64,000 nucleotides of DNA from contig NZ_JRUQ01000027.1 in NCBI RefSeq assembly GCF_000773975.1, positions 124,001 through 188,000 on the forward strand, given 5' to 3'. This document shows positions 38,031-45,664 of the stretch, piece by piece. Each line of letters starts with the position of its first letter. Position 1 is the stretch's first letter. Source of the stretch: Erwinia typographi (lineage in GTDB: Bacteria; Pseudomonadota; Gammaproteobacteria; Enterobacterales; Enterobacteriaceae). The translations under genes were made by a program, and so were the position numbers. The notes beneath the pieces are model-generated. The model ran no database searches. It was given only the letters and a program-made list of their open reading frames with translations, and was not told the origin of the DNA.

Positions 38031-38535
38031 ATTTCAGTCCCTTATTAATGCATGATTCATGAGGTTCGTTAAATGACGAGTATCCACCACGATATAATCC
38101 TATGTCTCCGTGATTTAACCAAAATGAAATTTGGCCTATTTTCATTCCTGGATAAAGTCTGAACGGCTTAGCACATACTAATTCTAAGGTCCATCTATGA
38201 CATGAGCCTGTATGTCCTAAATTGGCAGAAACTTGCAGCCATAAACCAAGACGACCTAATGAGCTTCTTCCTATCAAGGACATAGCAAAAGTATCACTGC
38301 CTAGAATTTCGAGGGTGTGCCCGAGATATGTACAGCCAGGTTGCATCACATAGCCATTTTCTGGCATATGAATAAATTCAAAAAGCATTTCATTCTTATG
38401 CTGATATGGTATACCCAGCTTAGGTCCTAAACGATAGTTGTAACTGTTAGGGTTCAACTGATTATCGCAGAAAGGTGAAATTGTAATTTCACCTTTCTGC
38501 AATCGGCGATTAATTTCATTTCCAGTCAAGATCAT
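38017..38535 (-). CDS. dCTP deaminase-like protein B
   Basis: 172 residues of the dCTP deaminase/dUTPase fold. GRSSLGRLGLWLQVSANLG keeps Arg90-Ser91-Ser92, and WTLELV keeps the catalytic Glu (Glu118; Glu138 in E. coli Dcd). However, the usual IDPG is NLGHTG, and the C-terminal KYQG...GP/SR phosphate-binding tail is replaced by an unrelated end (YSSFNEPHESC). It starts 21 bases after paralogue A and is followed by the AlaRS-like gene. Confidence 0.78.
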   Translation of the reverse strand: MILTGNEINRRLQKGEITISPFCDNQLNPNSYNYRLGPKLGIPYQHKNEMLFEFIHMPENGYVMQPGCTYLGHTLEILGSDTFAMSLIGRSSLGRLGLWLQVSANLGHTGSCHRWTLELVCAKPFRLYPGMKIGQISFWLNHGDIGLYRGGYSSFNEPHESCINKGLKYAAT

Positions 38536-38556
38536 GAGGTCACCATTAAGAAAAAA

Positions 38557-39078
38557 CTAAGCAATAAAATCACGATGAACTTTTGAAGGTGCAGGGCCTT
38601 TTGAACCCTGATATTTTCCCTCATATAATGTGATATCACCCATAGGTTTCCAAAACGAAACCTGACCTACTTTCATGCCTGGAAAAATTCTTATCGGCAG
38701 AGTACTATAAAGTTGAAATGTCACGCAACCAAACGAACCGATATCAATCAAATCTGCTGTGATGTGGACAAATAAACCTAGTCTTGCAATTCCCGATTTC
38801 GCATGAATAATAGGGACATAATTCTGACTACCAATCTTTTCACAACTATGACCTAATAAAAAATCGCCTTGTTGAAGAACAATACCCTGTTCATCACATT
38901 CAATTGTCTCATATTCATTTTTAATACGTGGATCAAGAACCTCTCCTGTATACCGAATAAACTGACTGCCCAGCGTAAGGTCATATGAGTTAGTTGTGAC
39001 ATGTTCCTTGTTATAAGGCTCAATAGTAATTTGGCAATTAGCAACATTTTCGCTTATTGCTTTTCCGGTCAATATCAT
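38557..39078 (-). CDS. dCTP deaminase-like protein A
   Basis: 173 residues, same fold. It keeps the IDIG Asp (Asp112) and the C-terminal tail KYQGSKGPAPSK (155-166), but the catalytic Glu position reads Gln (VTFQLYS, Gln122) and the RSS loop reads KSG (94-96). So it lacks just those residues that paralogue B keeps, and keeps those B lacks. As dCTP deaminase active sites lie between subunits of a trimer, a mixed oligomer may be the working enzyme. Both genes begin with nearly the same sequence (MILTG), so they arose by duplication. Confidence 0.78.
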   Translation of the reverse strand: MILTGKAISENVANCQITIEPYNKEHVTTNSYDLTLGSQFIRYTGEVLDPRIKNEYETIECDEQGIVLQQGDFLLGHSCEKIGSQNYVPIIHAKSGIARLGLFVHITADLIDIGSFGCVTFQLYSTLPIRIFPGMKVGQVSFWKPMGDITLYEGKYQGSKGPAPSKVHRDFIA

Positions 39079-39118
39079 AATAAGTGTCCATTAAGGTATT
39101 CAGAATTTTCCCCAAAAA

Positions 39119-39907
39119 TTAACGGCGAACGCAGATCGCTACGTATTCTGAACCAAAATATTCATTAGGATCAGATGCGCCTGGAGCAGATGTCACCCAT
39201 GAAGGATGCTCATAGAGATAAATTTCTTCAATACGAAAAAATGGCTCAAGTAATGCTGCGGTGTTTCCCGCGTTAAGAAACGTATGCACTAATCCTTTTT
39301 CAGGCCCACTTTCTGGAATATAAGAGACATCTGGATCAACTTCTTTCCCTTTTTTCCAGTCTGATGCTCGCTCAGAAGAAAAAGTTACAAAAAATAGGCC
39401 GCCTGGTTTAGTGGTACGGGCTACCTCAAAAATTACTTTCTTCACATCTTGAAGTGTGGAATGGTTTATTACAGCTCGAGATATTGTAACGTCAAATGTA
39501 TTGTTTTCAAACGGAAGTTCAGTCATAGGACAAAGATGTAAGTCTGCATGCTGCTCGCGCTTTATTAATTCATTACGTGTATGATTTATAGCATTTTCTG
39601 ATAAATCGCTACCAGTAACGTCAAATCCACGTTCAGTAAAGTAATAAACATGACGTCCACCACCGCAACCTAAGTCATGTAGTTTTTTACCTGTTAAGGT
39701 GAAACGATTACGTAATGCATTAGAGGGGTTAACAATATATTTTTGATAAAAATCAACAACTTCATCTGCTGGATTCATCAGGATCCATTTAGGTGAGCCG
39801 AATAAATCATGCCAAGTATTTTTTTCAATTATACTTTGTAGGTCTCGATTATATTCGATTTCACCTAGTAATTCATTCTCTTTCCAGACTGGGTTAATAA
39901 TCGGCAT
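39119..39907 (-). CDS. SAM-dependent methyltransferase, first gene of the operon
   Basis: 262 residues, class I fold (Methyltransf_11/25 type). Motif I LHDLGCGGGRHVYYF (about 72-86), acidic loop VTGSDLSENAI and FDVTISRAVINHSTL (motif IV region). Substrate unknown; N- or O-methylation of the product is possible. A promoter-like sequence lies 70-100 bases upstream. First of eight tightly spaced genes on the same strand. Confidence 0.85.
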   Translation of the reverse strand: MPIINPVWKENELLGEIEYNRDLQSIIEKNTWHDLFGSPKWILMNPADEVVDFYQKYIVNPSNALRNRFTLTGKKLHDLGCGGGRHVYYFTERGFDVTGSDLSENAINHTRNELIKREQHADLHLCPMTELPFENNTFDVTISRAVINHSTLQDVKKVIFEVARTTKPGGLFFVTFSSERASDWKKGKEVDPDVSYIPESGPEKGLVHTFLNAGNTAALLEPFFRIEEIYLYEHPSWVTSAPGASDPNEYFGSEYVAICVRR

Positions 39908-39976
39908 AATTCATCCTTATTTTTAACGTTAATGTAATACACATGATATGAGTCTAAAGACCCTAACAGGTTAAAC

Positions 39977-40005
39977 ATAAAACATGACTTTTACTCATGA
40001 GTCAA
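39977..40005 (-). promoter_or_regulatory. Candidate promoter of the biosynthetic operon
   Basis: On the minus strand TTGACT (40005-40000) and TTTTAT (39982-39977) with a 17-bp spacer. A TGACTCATGAGT-type partial palindrome overlaps the -35. The region is very AT-rich, so chance matches are likely. Confidence 0.3.
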
Positions 40006-40332
40006 CTTGTATGAATTTCGACCAAAATGATTAATTTAACTATAAAAATTGAGTTTGTGAAATTTAATTCTGATTTTTATGTTTTTTATGACCAAAAATC
40101 CTATTCAAGCAAACGATTGCGTAAAGTTAGTGGTATAATATTAATGTTTTATAATGTAATTAAGTGTTTCATTAAGTTAATGGCTCTTTGTGTGGCATTT
40201 TCAAATTTGCTTTATTTAGGTTTATTGGGAATTTCACAATTAAATATAAATTAAGAAATAAATATAGTTCTCAATATGACTTTCAAAAGCTGTGCGTTTT
40301 AACATATGCATAGAAACACTTTTTGAAGGTTA
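40006..40332. other. AT-rich region between operon promoter and IS
   Basis: About 330 bp; a 75-codon plus-strand open frame here (40027-40254) is hydrophobic and biased by AT-rich composition, with no ribosome site. I see no supported gene. Confidence 0.4.
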
Positions 40333-40411
40333 TGACCCTGACCCGAAATCCTGCTCCATTCAGAAACAGAATTCCGGCATGATAATGACTCCCTGAACGG
40401 AGGTTGTGCCG

Positions 40412-40678
40412 ATGAAAAAGTCACGATTCACCGAAGAGCAGATTGTCTTTGCCCTGAAGCAGGCTGAACTGGGGACGTCCGTGCCGGACGTCTGCCGCAA
40501 GCTGGGCATCTCCGACGCCACGTTTTACACCTGGCGTAAGAAATACGGCGGAATTTCCCCGTCTGAACTCAAACATATGCGCCAGTTGGAAGAGGAAAAC
40601 TTGCGCCTGAAGAAGCTGGTTGCCGATCTGAGCCTCGACAAGGCCATGCTGCAGGACGTGCTGGCAAAAAAGAGCTGA
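40412..40678 (+). CDS. IS3-family transposase OrfA
   Basis: 88 residues from the ATG at 40412 (GGAGG eight bases upstream; a GTG at 40406 is also in frame). KKSRFTEEQIVFALKQAELG and GISDATFYTWRKKYGG form the helix-turn-helix; a leucine zipper follows (ELKHMRQLEEENLRLKKL). The classic slippery heptamer A_AAA_AAG at 40666-40672 near the end would give the OrfAB fusion transposase by -1 frameshifting. Confidence 0.92.
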   Translation: MKKSRFTEEQIVFALKQAELGTSVPDVCRKLGISDATFYTWRKKYGGISPSELKHMRQLEEENLRLKKLVADLSLDKAMLQDVLAKKS

Positions 40679-41475
40679 CGCTGGCACGCCTGCGCGAGTG
40701 GGTCAGGGATTTGCAGGTCCGCTACGGTGCCAGTGAGAGACAGGTCTGTTTTGCGCTGCGGGTCAGCCGCAGCTCGTTTCACTATCGTTCTGTGGCCCCC
40801 GACGACAGCGCACTGCGGCTGCGCATCCGTGAGATCACCGAAACCCGGGTGCATTACGGTTACCGCCGGGTACATGTGATGCTCAGGCGGGAAGGCTGGC
40901 GTGATAACCACAAAAGGATTTACCGGCTTTACAGCGAACAGGGGCTGTCGCTGCGCCTCAAACGGCCACGCCGCAATAAATCCGCACAGCGCCGACAACC
41001 GCAACCTCAGGGGCTGTATCCGAATCACGTTTGGGGCATGGACTTTGTCTCTGATGCGCTGTTTGACGGAAGGCGATTGCGTCTGCTGGCGGTAATCGAT
41101 TTGTTCACACATGAATGCCTGGGAATTTGCGTGGGCCAGAGTTTACGTTCAACAGAAGTGGCAGAAATGCTGAACAGCATCGCGCTCAGACGGCCCTTAC
41201 CTCAGTTGCTGAAAACCGATATTGGTTCTGAATTTGCAGGGAAAATGCTGGACAGGTGGATGTATGAAAGGGGTATCCGCATTGACTTCTCACGCCCGGG
41301 AACACCGACGGACAATGCGACCGTGGAGTCCTTCAACGGCAGGTTAAGGCAGGAATGTCTGAACGAGAACTGGTTCATGTCCCTGGAGGATGCCCGGTGC
41401 AAAATCGAGGCCTGGCGCATACACTATAACCAGAGTCGTCCCCATTCTGCACTGGGCTGGATGACCCCCATCTGA
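40666..41475 (+). CDS. IS3-family transposase OrfB (C-terminal frameshift)
   Basis: DDE integrase-fold transposase read after the -1 shift. D, D and E are visible in WGMDFVSDAL, LKTDIGSEF and ATVESFNGRLRQECLNE. The frame stops at WMTPI, because a run of five C at 41465-41469 has one C too many: removing one gives TPSEFAEKSAG and about 15 more residues to a TGA, as in relatives. The loss is at the extreme C-terminus, so activity may survive; a sequencing error in the C run is possible. Confidence 0.85.
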   Translation, partial: KKELTLARLREWVRDLQVRYGASERQVCFALRVSRSSFHYRSVAPDDSALRLRIREITETRVHYGYRRVHVMLRREGWRDNHKRIYRLYSEQGLSLRLKRPRRNKSAQRRQPQPQGLYPNHVWGMDFVSDALFDGRRLRLLAVIDLFTHECLGICVGQSLRSTEVAEMLNSIALRRPLPQLLKTDIGSEFAGKMLDRWMYERGIRIDFSRPGTPTDNATVESFNGRLRQECLNENWFMSLEDARCKIEAWRIHYNQSRPHSALGWMTPI

Positions 41476-41570
41476 ATTCGCCGAGAAATCTGCCGGTTGC
41501 CAGAATATGCAACCAACATGAGGCCGGTTATTCCTGATTATGACTGGAGCATATTCGGGGTAAGGGTCAT

Positions 41571-41657
41571 GGTCCAGGAGCACCTGTTTGTGTTCTTATC
41601 GGTGGATTCATCGGTGGTGCGCTTGCCGCATGGGAAATGGGATATTTTTGGAGATAA
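41571..41657 (+). pseudogene. C-terminal remnant of a larger protein (possible toxin) cut by the IS
   Basis: Directly after the IS an open frame gives 28 residues, GPGAPVCVLIGGFIGGALAA then WEMGYFWR, to a TAA. The glycine-zipper-like ending looks like the tail of a large secreted or membrane-active protein, perhaps an Rhs/CDI-type toxin. The rest is missing. It lies two bases before the next gene, the position an immunity gene would take. Confidence 0.35.
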
Positions 41658-41659
41658 TC

Positions 41660-42121
41660 ATGCAACAGCTCAGCACATTATCCTTAGTCGAACATTCCAG
41701 GCAAACAGAGTTCTCGCAGGCACGTTCAAAGGTTTATTTGGACGATAAGCCATCAGGAATGATTGTTCCTGGAAAGGTACTGGAAGCGGCTTTCAGGGTT
41801 GATGAAGATAGATGTTTGCTCTTTACCACCGATGACGTTCTGTTTGAAGAATCGCTGACTATTGCTTTGATAAGTCGTGAGCAAGGTGTTATAGAGGTTG
41901 CCCATCTTGGAGGGGAATACTCTTCGGGTACATTTGAAAATGCCTCTACAGATAGAGAGAGTGTTCATTTTCAGTTCATTGACGACGTCAGATGGACAAT
42001 AAAAATTTCTAAGTCACCTCATTTACGCATTCCTTTCCTGTCTGATCCGCGCGGCGTGAAACGTTCCTCTGGATTAAAAACACATATGACTTTTTTGACA
42101 TATCCGATGTCAGAAGTGTGA
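41660..42121 (+). CDS. Unknown protein, possible immunity protein
   Basis: 153 residues from the ATG at 41660 (GGAG seven bases upstream), acidic, beta-rich, no signal or membrane segment. The gene follows a broken glycine-rich C-terminus by two bases, so it may be the immunity partner of a deleted toxin. No family recognised, so the immunity idea rests on position only. Confidence 0.45.
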   Translation: MQQLSTLSLVEHSRQTEFSQARSKVYLDDKPSGMIVPGKVLEAAFRVDEDRCLLFTTDDVLFEESLTIALISREQGVIEVAHLGGEYSSGTFENASTDRESVHFQFIDDVRWTIKISKSPHLRIPFLSDPRGVKRSSGLKTHMTFLTYPMSEV

Positions 42122-42122
42122 A

Positions 42123-42263
42123 ATGACAATAGTTATTGATAATCGTGAACTGGCTGGATTCCGCGAATTAGTAAAGCACTATGCTGCACTTGCTGATGAA
42201 AAGATTACGGCACTGATTAAGAGTAAAGAGCTGGTGGAGATTTGCCATGACTGCAAAAAGTAA
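42123..42263 (+). pseudogene. C-terminal remnant of a RelE/HigB-type toxin
   Basis: 46 codons: NRELAGFRELVKHYAALADE and IKSKELVEIC resemble the C-terminus of RelE/HigB-family toxins (…L...Y..L.DE.I...I....L.EI). The N-terminal two thirds are missing. Its stop overlaps the start of the antitoxin remnant, the usual HigB-HigA order. Confidence 0.5.
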
Positions 42264-42470
42264 ATTCAAGAGTCCTGCATTTGAGGCCATCCACAGCGCG
42301 GTTGCTGGATCATTCAGCGTTGATGCCATCCCCCAGGAAACGATGCGCAACTCTGATAAAGCTGCCTTAATAACGTGGACGATCTGCAACCTGTTGAGAT
42401 TAAGGCGCTGCGCGAGAAGCTAAACGTCAGTCAGCCAGTTTTTGCCAGCTACCTTAATACCCGTGTGTAG
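42247..42470 (+). pseudogene. Frameshifted HigA/NadS-type antitoxin remnant
   Basis: ATG at 42247 begins MTAKSKFKSPAFEAIHSAVA, the usual N-terminus of XRE-type antitoxins of this group. After about 40 codons the frame changes; the other frame continues VDDLQPVEIKALREKLNVSQ PVFASYLNT and then stops. The rest of the HTH and the C-terminus are missing. Not a functional antitoxin. Confidence 0.65.
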
Positions 42471-42588
42471 CCATTAGCATACTGAATATGTCGATGCTAT
42501 AAACATGTCACGCCATCATGTTTATTACCGCAAGCCCAAATGCGCTGGCTCACCAGCGCATCGGCCAAACGTTCAGCTGGTCAGGCCA

Positions 42589-43719
42589 TTATGAAACCGA
42601 TGACGCCCTTGATAGCGCGGACTCGCGTAAAACATACAGCCCGCACAGCGCAATCAATCCGCTGTAGGCGGCCAGCAACCAGAAGGGCATCAGCGGCGGC
42701 ATGGCCGTCACTAGTTGCCCAACGATCAACGGACCGGTCACCCCGCCAGCCAGCGCGGCCATCACAATAATTGAGCCGGTTCTGGCATCTTTCCCCATCC
42801 GATAAGAGCCAAAAACAAAAAAGTTGGGGAAGAGACTGCCGATGAAGAACCCCGCCAGTGGATAAGTAAGGGTAGGGGCAATGTTAAAACCGGCACAGAC
42901 CAGCAGCAGCGCCCCTCCGGTAAACCCGGCTATCAGCATCGGCGCCGCAGGAAGCCGCTGGCCGACCAGGCTTAATGTAATTCGCCCGGAAAGGAAAAAG
43001 ACAAAAAATAGCGATAAAGCACTCGCCGCCGCGTTATCGGAATACCCTCCGCCCAGCAAGATCACCGGCCCAAGGCCAATCAGACAGGCTTCTATCGCCG
43101 TTCCGGAAGCCCCGATAAACAGCGTGGGGAAGGAAATTTTTCCACGGTGAATTTCTTGCGCGGTGGTTTGTTCGCTATGCGTCCGGGGAAAGAAGAAAGA
43201 GAGCAGAAAGGGGAGCACCAGTCCTGCGGCCAGGATGCCAAAACAAAGCTCGGGGTTGCGCGCCAGCGCGACAAACACTAACGGCGCAACAATCGCCCCG
43301 CCGCCAAACAGCGCATTCACCAGGCTGACCAGCGACGGTCCCGCTTTTTCAAACGACTGCATCAGACGCGAGTTAACCAGCGCCAGGCTGGCGCCGTAAC
43401 CGGCACCGAATGTCAGTGAGCCGATAAGCGTTAAAATCCAGCTCAGTTGCAGCGCCATCAGGCCAGCGCCAATGATTAACAGGCCGAATGCCACGCGCGT
43501 CCAGTCGCGTTTACCGGCTAGAAACAACGCCACGACGCCAATCAGCGCCCCGACCCATTGCGCAGTCACCGCCATACTGGCAGAGGCCACCGAGAGTTTA
43601 AATGCGGTACGAAACTCTGGCAGTGAAGGTCCCATCAATGACTGCCCGGCCCCCATCAGGATGAAGGCAATGATGCTCCCTGCCAGCAGCAGGCCATTTT
43701 TCCTGTTTACGTTATTCAT
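42589..43719 (-). CDS. MFS transporter, divergent from the polyol operon
   Basis: 376 residues with about 11-12 hydrophobic segments; SLMGPSLPEFRTAFKLSVAS near the N-terminus and AGKRDWTRVAFG after helix 2 are typical of MFS sugar transporters of the FucP/YfkF-like type. Divergently transcribed from the GlpD-like/kinase/aldolase/SorC operon with a 272-bp shared control region, so it is probably the uptake system for the same substrate. Confidence 0.8.
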   Translation of the reverse strand: MNNVNRKNGLLLAGSIIAFILMGAGQSLMGPSLPEFRTAFKLSVASASMAVTAQWVGALIGVVALFLAGKRDWTRVAFGLLIIGAGLMALQLSWILTLIGSLTFGAGYGASLALVNSRLMQSFEKAGPSLVSLVNALFGGGAIVAPLVFVALARNPELCFGILAAGLVLPFLLSFFFPRTHSEQTTAQEIHRGKISFPTLFIGASGTAIEACLIGLGPVILLGGGYSDNAAASALSLFFVFFLSGRITLSLVGQRLPAAPMLIAGFTGGALLLVCAGFNIAPTLTYPLAGFFIGSLFPNFFVFGSYRMGKDARTGSIIVMAALAGGVTGPLIVGQLVTAMPPLMPFWLLAAYSGLIALCGLYVLRESALSRASSVS

Positions 43720-43915
43720 CTCTTACTCCTCACCCCTGATCGCAGGGTCACCCATAGTGATAATCGTGAATGAATGAAAACTCCTTCACTTCGCAGTAAC
43801 ACTTAACGAAGGAAGCTGTTTTATTTTTTTAAGAAACAACAAATTAAAAACTTCGCCTCGATATCTCTTGTTCCCATTTCCGTTACATATCCATACCTTT
43901 TCGCAACATCATTGT

Positions 43916-43946
43916 TGACATATGTATATCATGCATGACATATGTA
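43916..43946. promoter_or_regulatory. Direct repeats TGACATATGTA, likely operator, with a TTGACA box
   Basis: TGACATATGTA occurs at 43916-43926 and again at 43936-43946, exactly 20 bp apart (two helical turns). The first overlaps a perfect TTGACA (43915-43920) and the second the -10 region of a plus-strand promoter. A related TTACATAT lies near 43883. The SorC-type regulator at the end of the operon is the likely ligand-controlled binder. Confidence 0.5.
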
Positions 43947-43991
43947 AAAGACAGGCAGCATTTAATTTGATCGTTTCGTGAGGCAGATCGC

Positions 43992-45659
43992 ATGTTCAGC
44001 ACAGAAGGAAATTCCCCAAATGCGCAGAGAAAGGAAATGTGGGAAAAGCTGCGCACAACGCTTGCGCCAGAAGTTTTGATTATTGGCGGCGGGGTAAATG
44101 GTATCGGTCTGTTAAGAGATTTGGCGCTGAACAATGTGTCAGCGACGCTGATAGACAGCGGAGATTTTTGCTCGGGCGCCAGTAGCGCTTCCAGCCGCAT
44201 GGCGCATGGCGGTTTACGTTATCTCGAAGGCCGTGAGTTTGATCTGGTTCGTGAATCAGCGCGTGAACGCAATATGTTATTGCATGACGCCGCTCACCTG
44301 GTGAAACCGCTGGAAGTCGTCGTGCCGGTCAGGCACTGGATAAAAGGGCTGCCACGGACTGCATTACGTTTCTTTGGCTTATCCGACAAATCGGGGCCGC
44401 TGAGTTTTGTCGCCCTGAAAAGCGGCTTACTGGCTTATGAGCGCTTTGGCGCGATACGTCGGGCGCTCCCGCATCATAATGTCGCCATCAGACGGTCGCA
44501 GTTTCCTGCCGGTCTGCCTCGTCCGGTGCGTTCCGTCATCAGTTACTACGACGGTCAGATTGTGGGGCCGGAAGCGCTGATGTTTGAGATGTTGAGCAGC
44601 GCAGTACAGCAGGAAAACGTCGCGGCGATCAACCATATCAGCTGGCGCTATAGCGCGCCTGGCAAGGTTGAAATTACCAACACGCAGTGCAACGACAGCG
44701 TCGTGCTGACGCCAAAGATTATTGTTAACGCAGCCGGTTCCGCCATTGATAAGGTTAATCAACAGCTGGGCCTGGAGACGCACTACGTCCGTGGCGTGAA
44801 AGGCGCGCACCTGGTATTACGCCATCCGGCGTTGCAGCAGCGTATGGCCGGACGTTCGTTTTATTTCGATGACGGGCACGGTCGCATGGTGGTGTCATTA
44901 CCGGTGGAGGAGGTCATTTTAATCGGGACAACCGAAGTGGAAACTGAGGACCCCGGCGATCGTCAGGTTTCATCCAGTGAGGTCGATTATCTGCTCAATG
45001 CCCTGAATAGCCTGTTTGACGACATTCGCATTCAGCCGGAACATATTGTGGCGGTCACCAGCGGTATCCGTCCTTTGCAGGCCAGCGAAGGTAGCGCCAC
45101 GCAGGCGGCGCGTGACCATGCTCTGCAACAAAACCGGGCAGGTGAAACGCCGGTGCTTTCGCTGGTCGGCGGGAAATGGACAACCTTCCGCGCGTTTGCC
45201 GAACTGGCGGCCAACACCGTGCTGCAACAGCTAAAGCACCCCCGCCAGATGACCACGCTGGGGCTGAGCTATCCGGGTGCCGGAGAACTGAATCTGACTG
45301 AACTGGCTGACAGCTGCGGGCTGCCGTTAGCTCGCGTCCGGCAACTTTATACACGCTATGGCACCCTGGCTAAAGAGGTGGCCGACTTCTGCGGTTTGCA
45401 GACAGACCGGCCGCTGACGCAGGCGGAAAGCTATTCACAACGCGAAATAATCTGGTTAACGCAACGGCGCATGGCGCTATCGCTGGAAGATATGATCCTG
45501 CGCCGTACCAATATCGTGATGACCGGGCAACTGACGGAAACCACGCTGGCAGACATTGCACGCGTGATGGCGCAGACGCTGGGTTACGACGAAAGCTGGG
45601 CTGAGACGCAGACGACAAACTGCGCGGCCGATCCCCGTATTATCTGGAATGGAAGATAA
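43992..45659 (+). CDS. FAD-dependent glycerol-3-phosphate dehydrogenase-like oxidoreductase
   Basis: 555 residues, GlpD/GlpA family. FAD-binding VLIIGGGVNGIGLLRDLAL near residues 28-46, then SGASSASSRMAHGGLRYLE and later GVKGAHLVLRHP and GGKWTTFR family blocks, and a C-terminal DAO_C domain (from about 420). It would oxidise a polyol phosphate at the membrane or in the cytoplasm. With a kinase and an aldolase downstream this points to a polyol (C4 or C5 sugar alcohol) rather than glycerol. Start chosen at the first ATG, with GAGG upstream. Confidence 0.85.
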   Translation: MFSTEGNSPNAQRKEMWEKLRTTLAPEVLIIGGGVNGIGLLRDLALNNVSATLIDSGDFCSGASSASSRMAHGGLRYLEGREFDLVRESARERNMLLHDAAHLVKPLEVVVPVRHWIKGLPRTALRFFGLSDKSGPLSFVALKSGLLAYERFGAIRRALPHHNVAIRRSQFPAGLPRPVRSVISYYDGQIVGPEALMFEMLSSAVQQENVAAINHISWRYSAPGKVEITNTQCNDSVVLTPKIIVNAAGSAIDKVNQQLGLETHYVRGVKGAHLVLRHPALQQRMAGRSFYFDDGHGRMVVSLPVEEVILIGTTEVETEDPGDRQVSSSEVDYLLNALNSLFDDIRIQPEHIVAVTSGIRPLQASEGSATQAARDHALQQNRAGETPVLSLVGGKWTTFRAFAELAANTVLQQLKHPRQMTTLGLSYPGAGELNLTELADSCGLPLARVRQLYTRYGTLAKEVADFCGLQTDRPLTQAESYSQREIIWLTQRRMALSLEDMILRRTNIVMTGQLTETTLADIARVMAQTLGYDESWAETQTTNCAADPRIIWNGR

Positions 45660-45664
45660 TTATT

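Larger units (their letters stand above)
40333..41569 (+). mobile_element. IS3-family insertion sequence (1,237 bp, IS407-like group)
   Basis: Terminal inverted repeats TGACCCTGACCCGAAATCCT at the left and TGACCCTTACCCCGAATATG (reverse complement) at the right, followed on both sides by ...GCTCCA. Two overlapping frames orfA/orfB with a programmed -1 site. Flanks are ...GGTTA and TGGTC..., so no 3-4-bp target duplication is visible, which suggests that recombination or deletion has removed one original flank. Confidence 0.88.

Noticed and set aside
38017-39078. dCTP-deaminase-like pair as a stand-alone antiviral deaminase
   Set aside because: Both copies are missing key residues and lie inside a biosynthetic operon with ligases and an exporter; kept only as an alternative.
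40027-40254. 75-codon hydrophobic open frame before the IS
   Set aside because: Very AT-rich, no ribosome site, no recognisable family; probably chance.
41344-41583. Minus-strand open frame across the IS right end
   Set aside because: Overlaps the transposase C-terminus and the inverted repeat; shadow.
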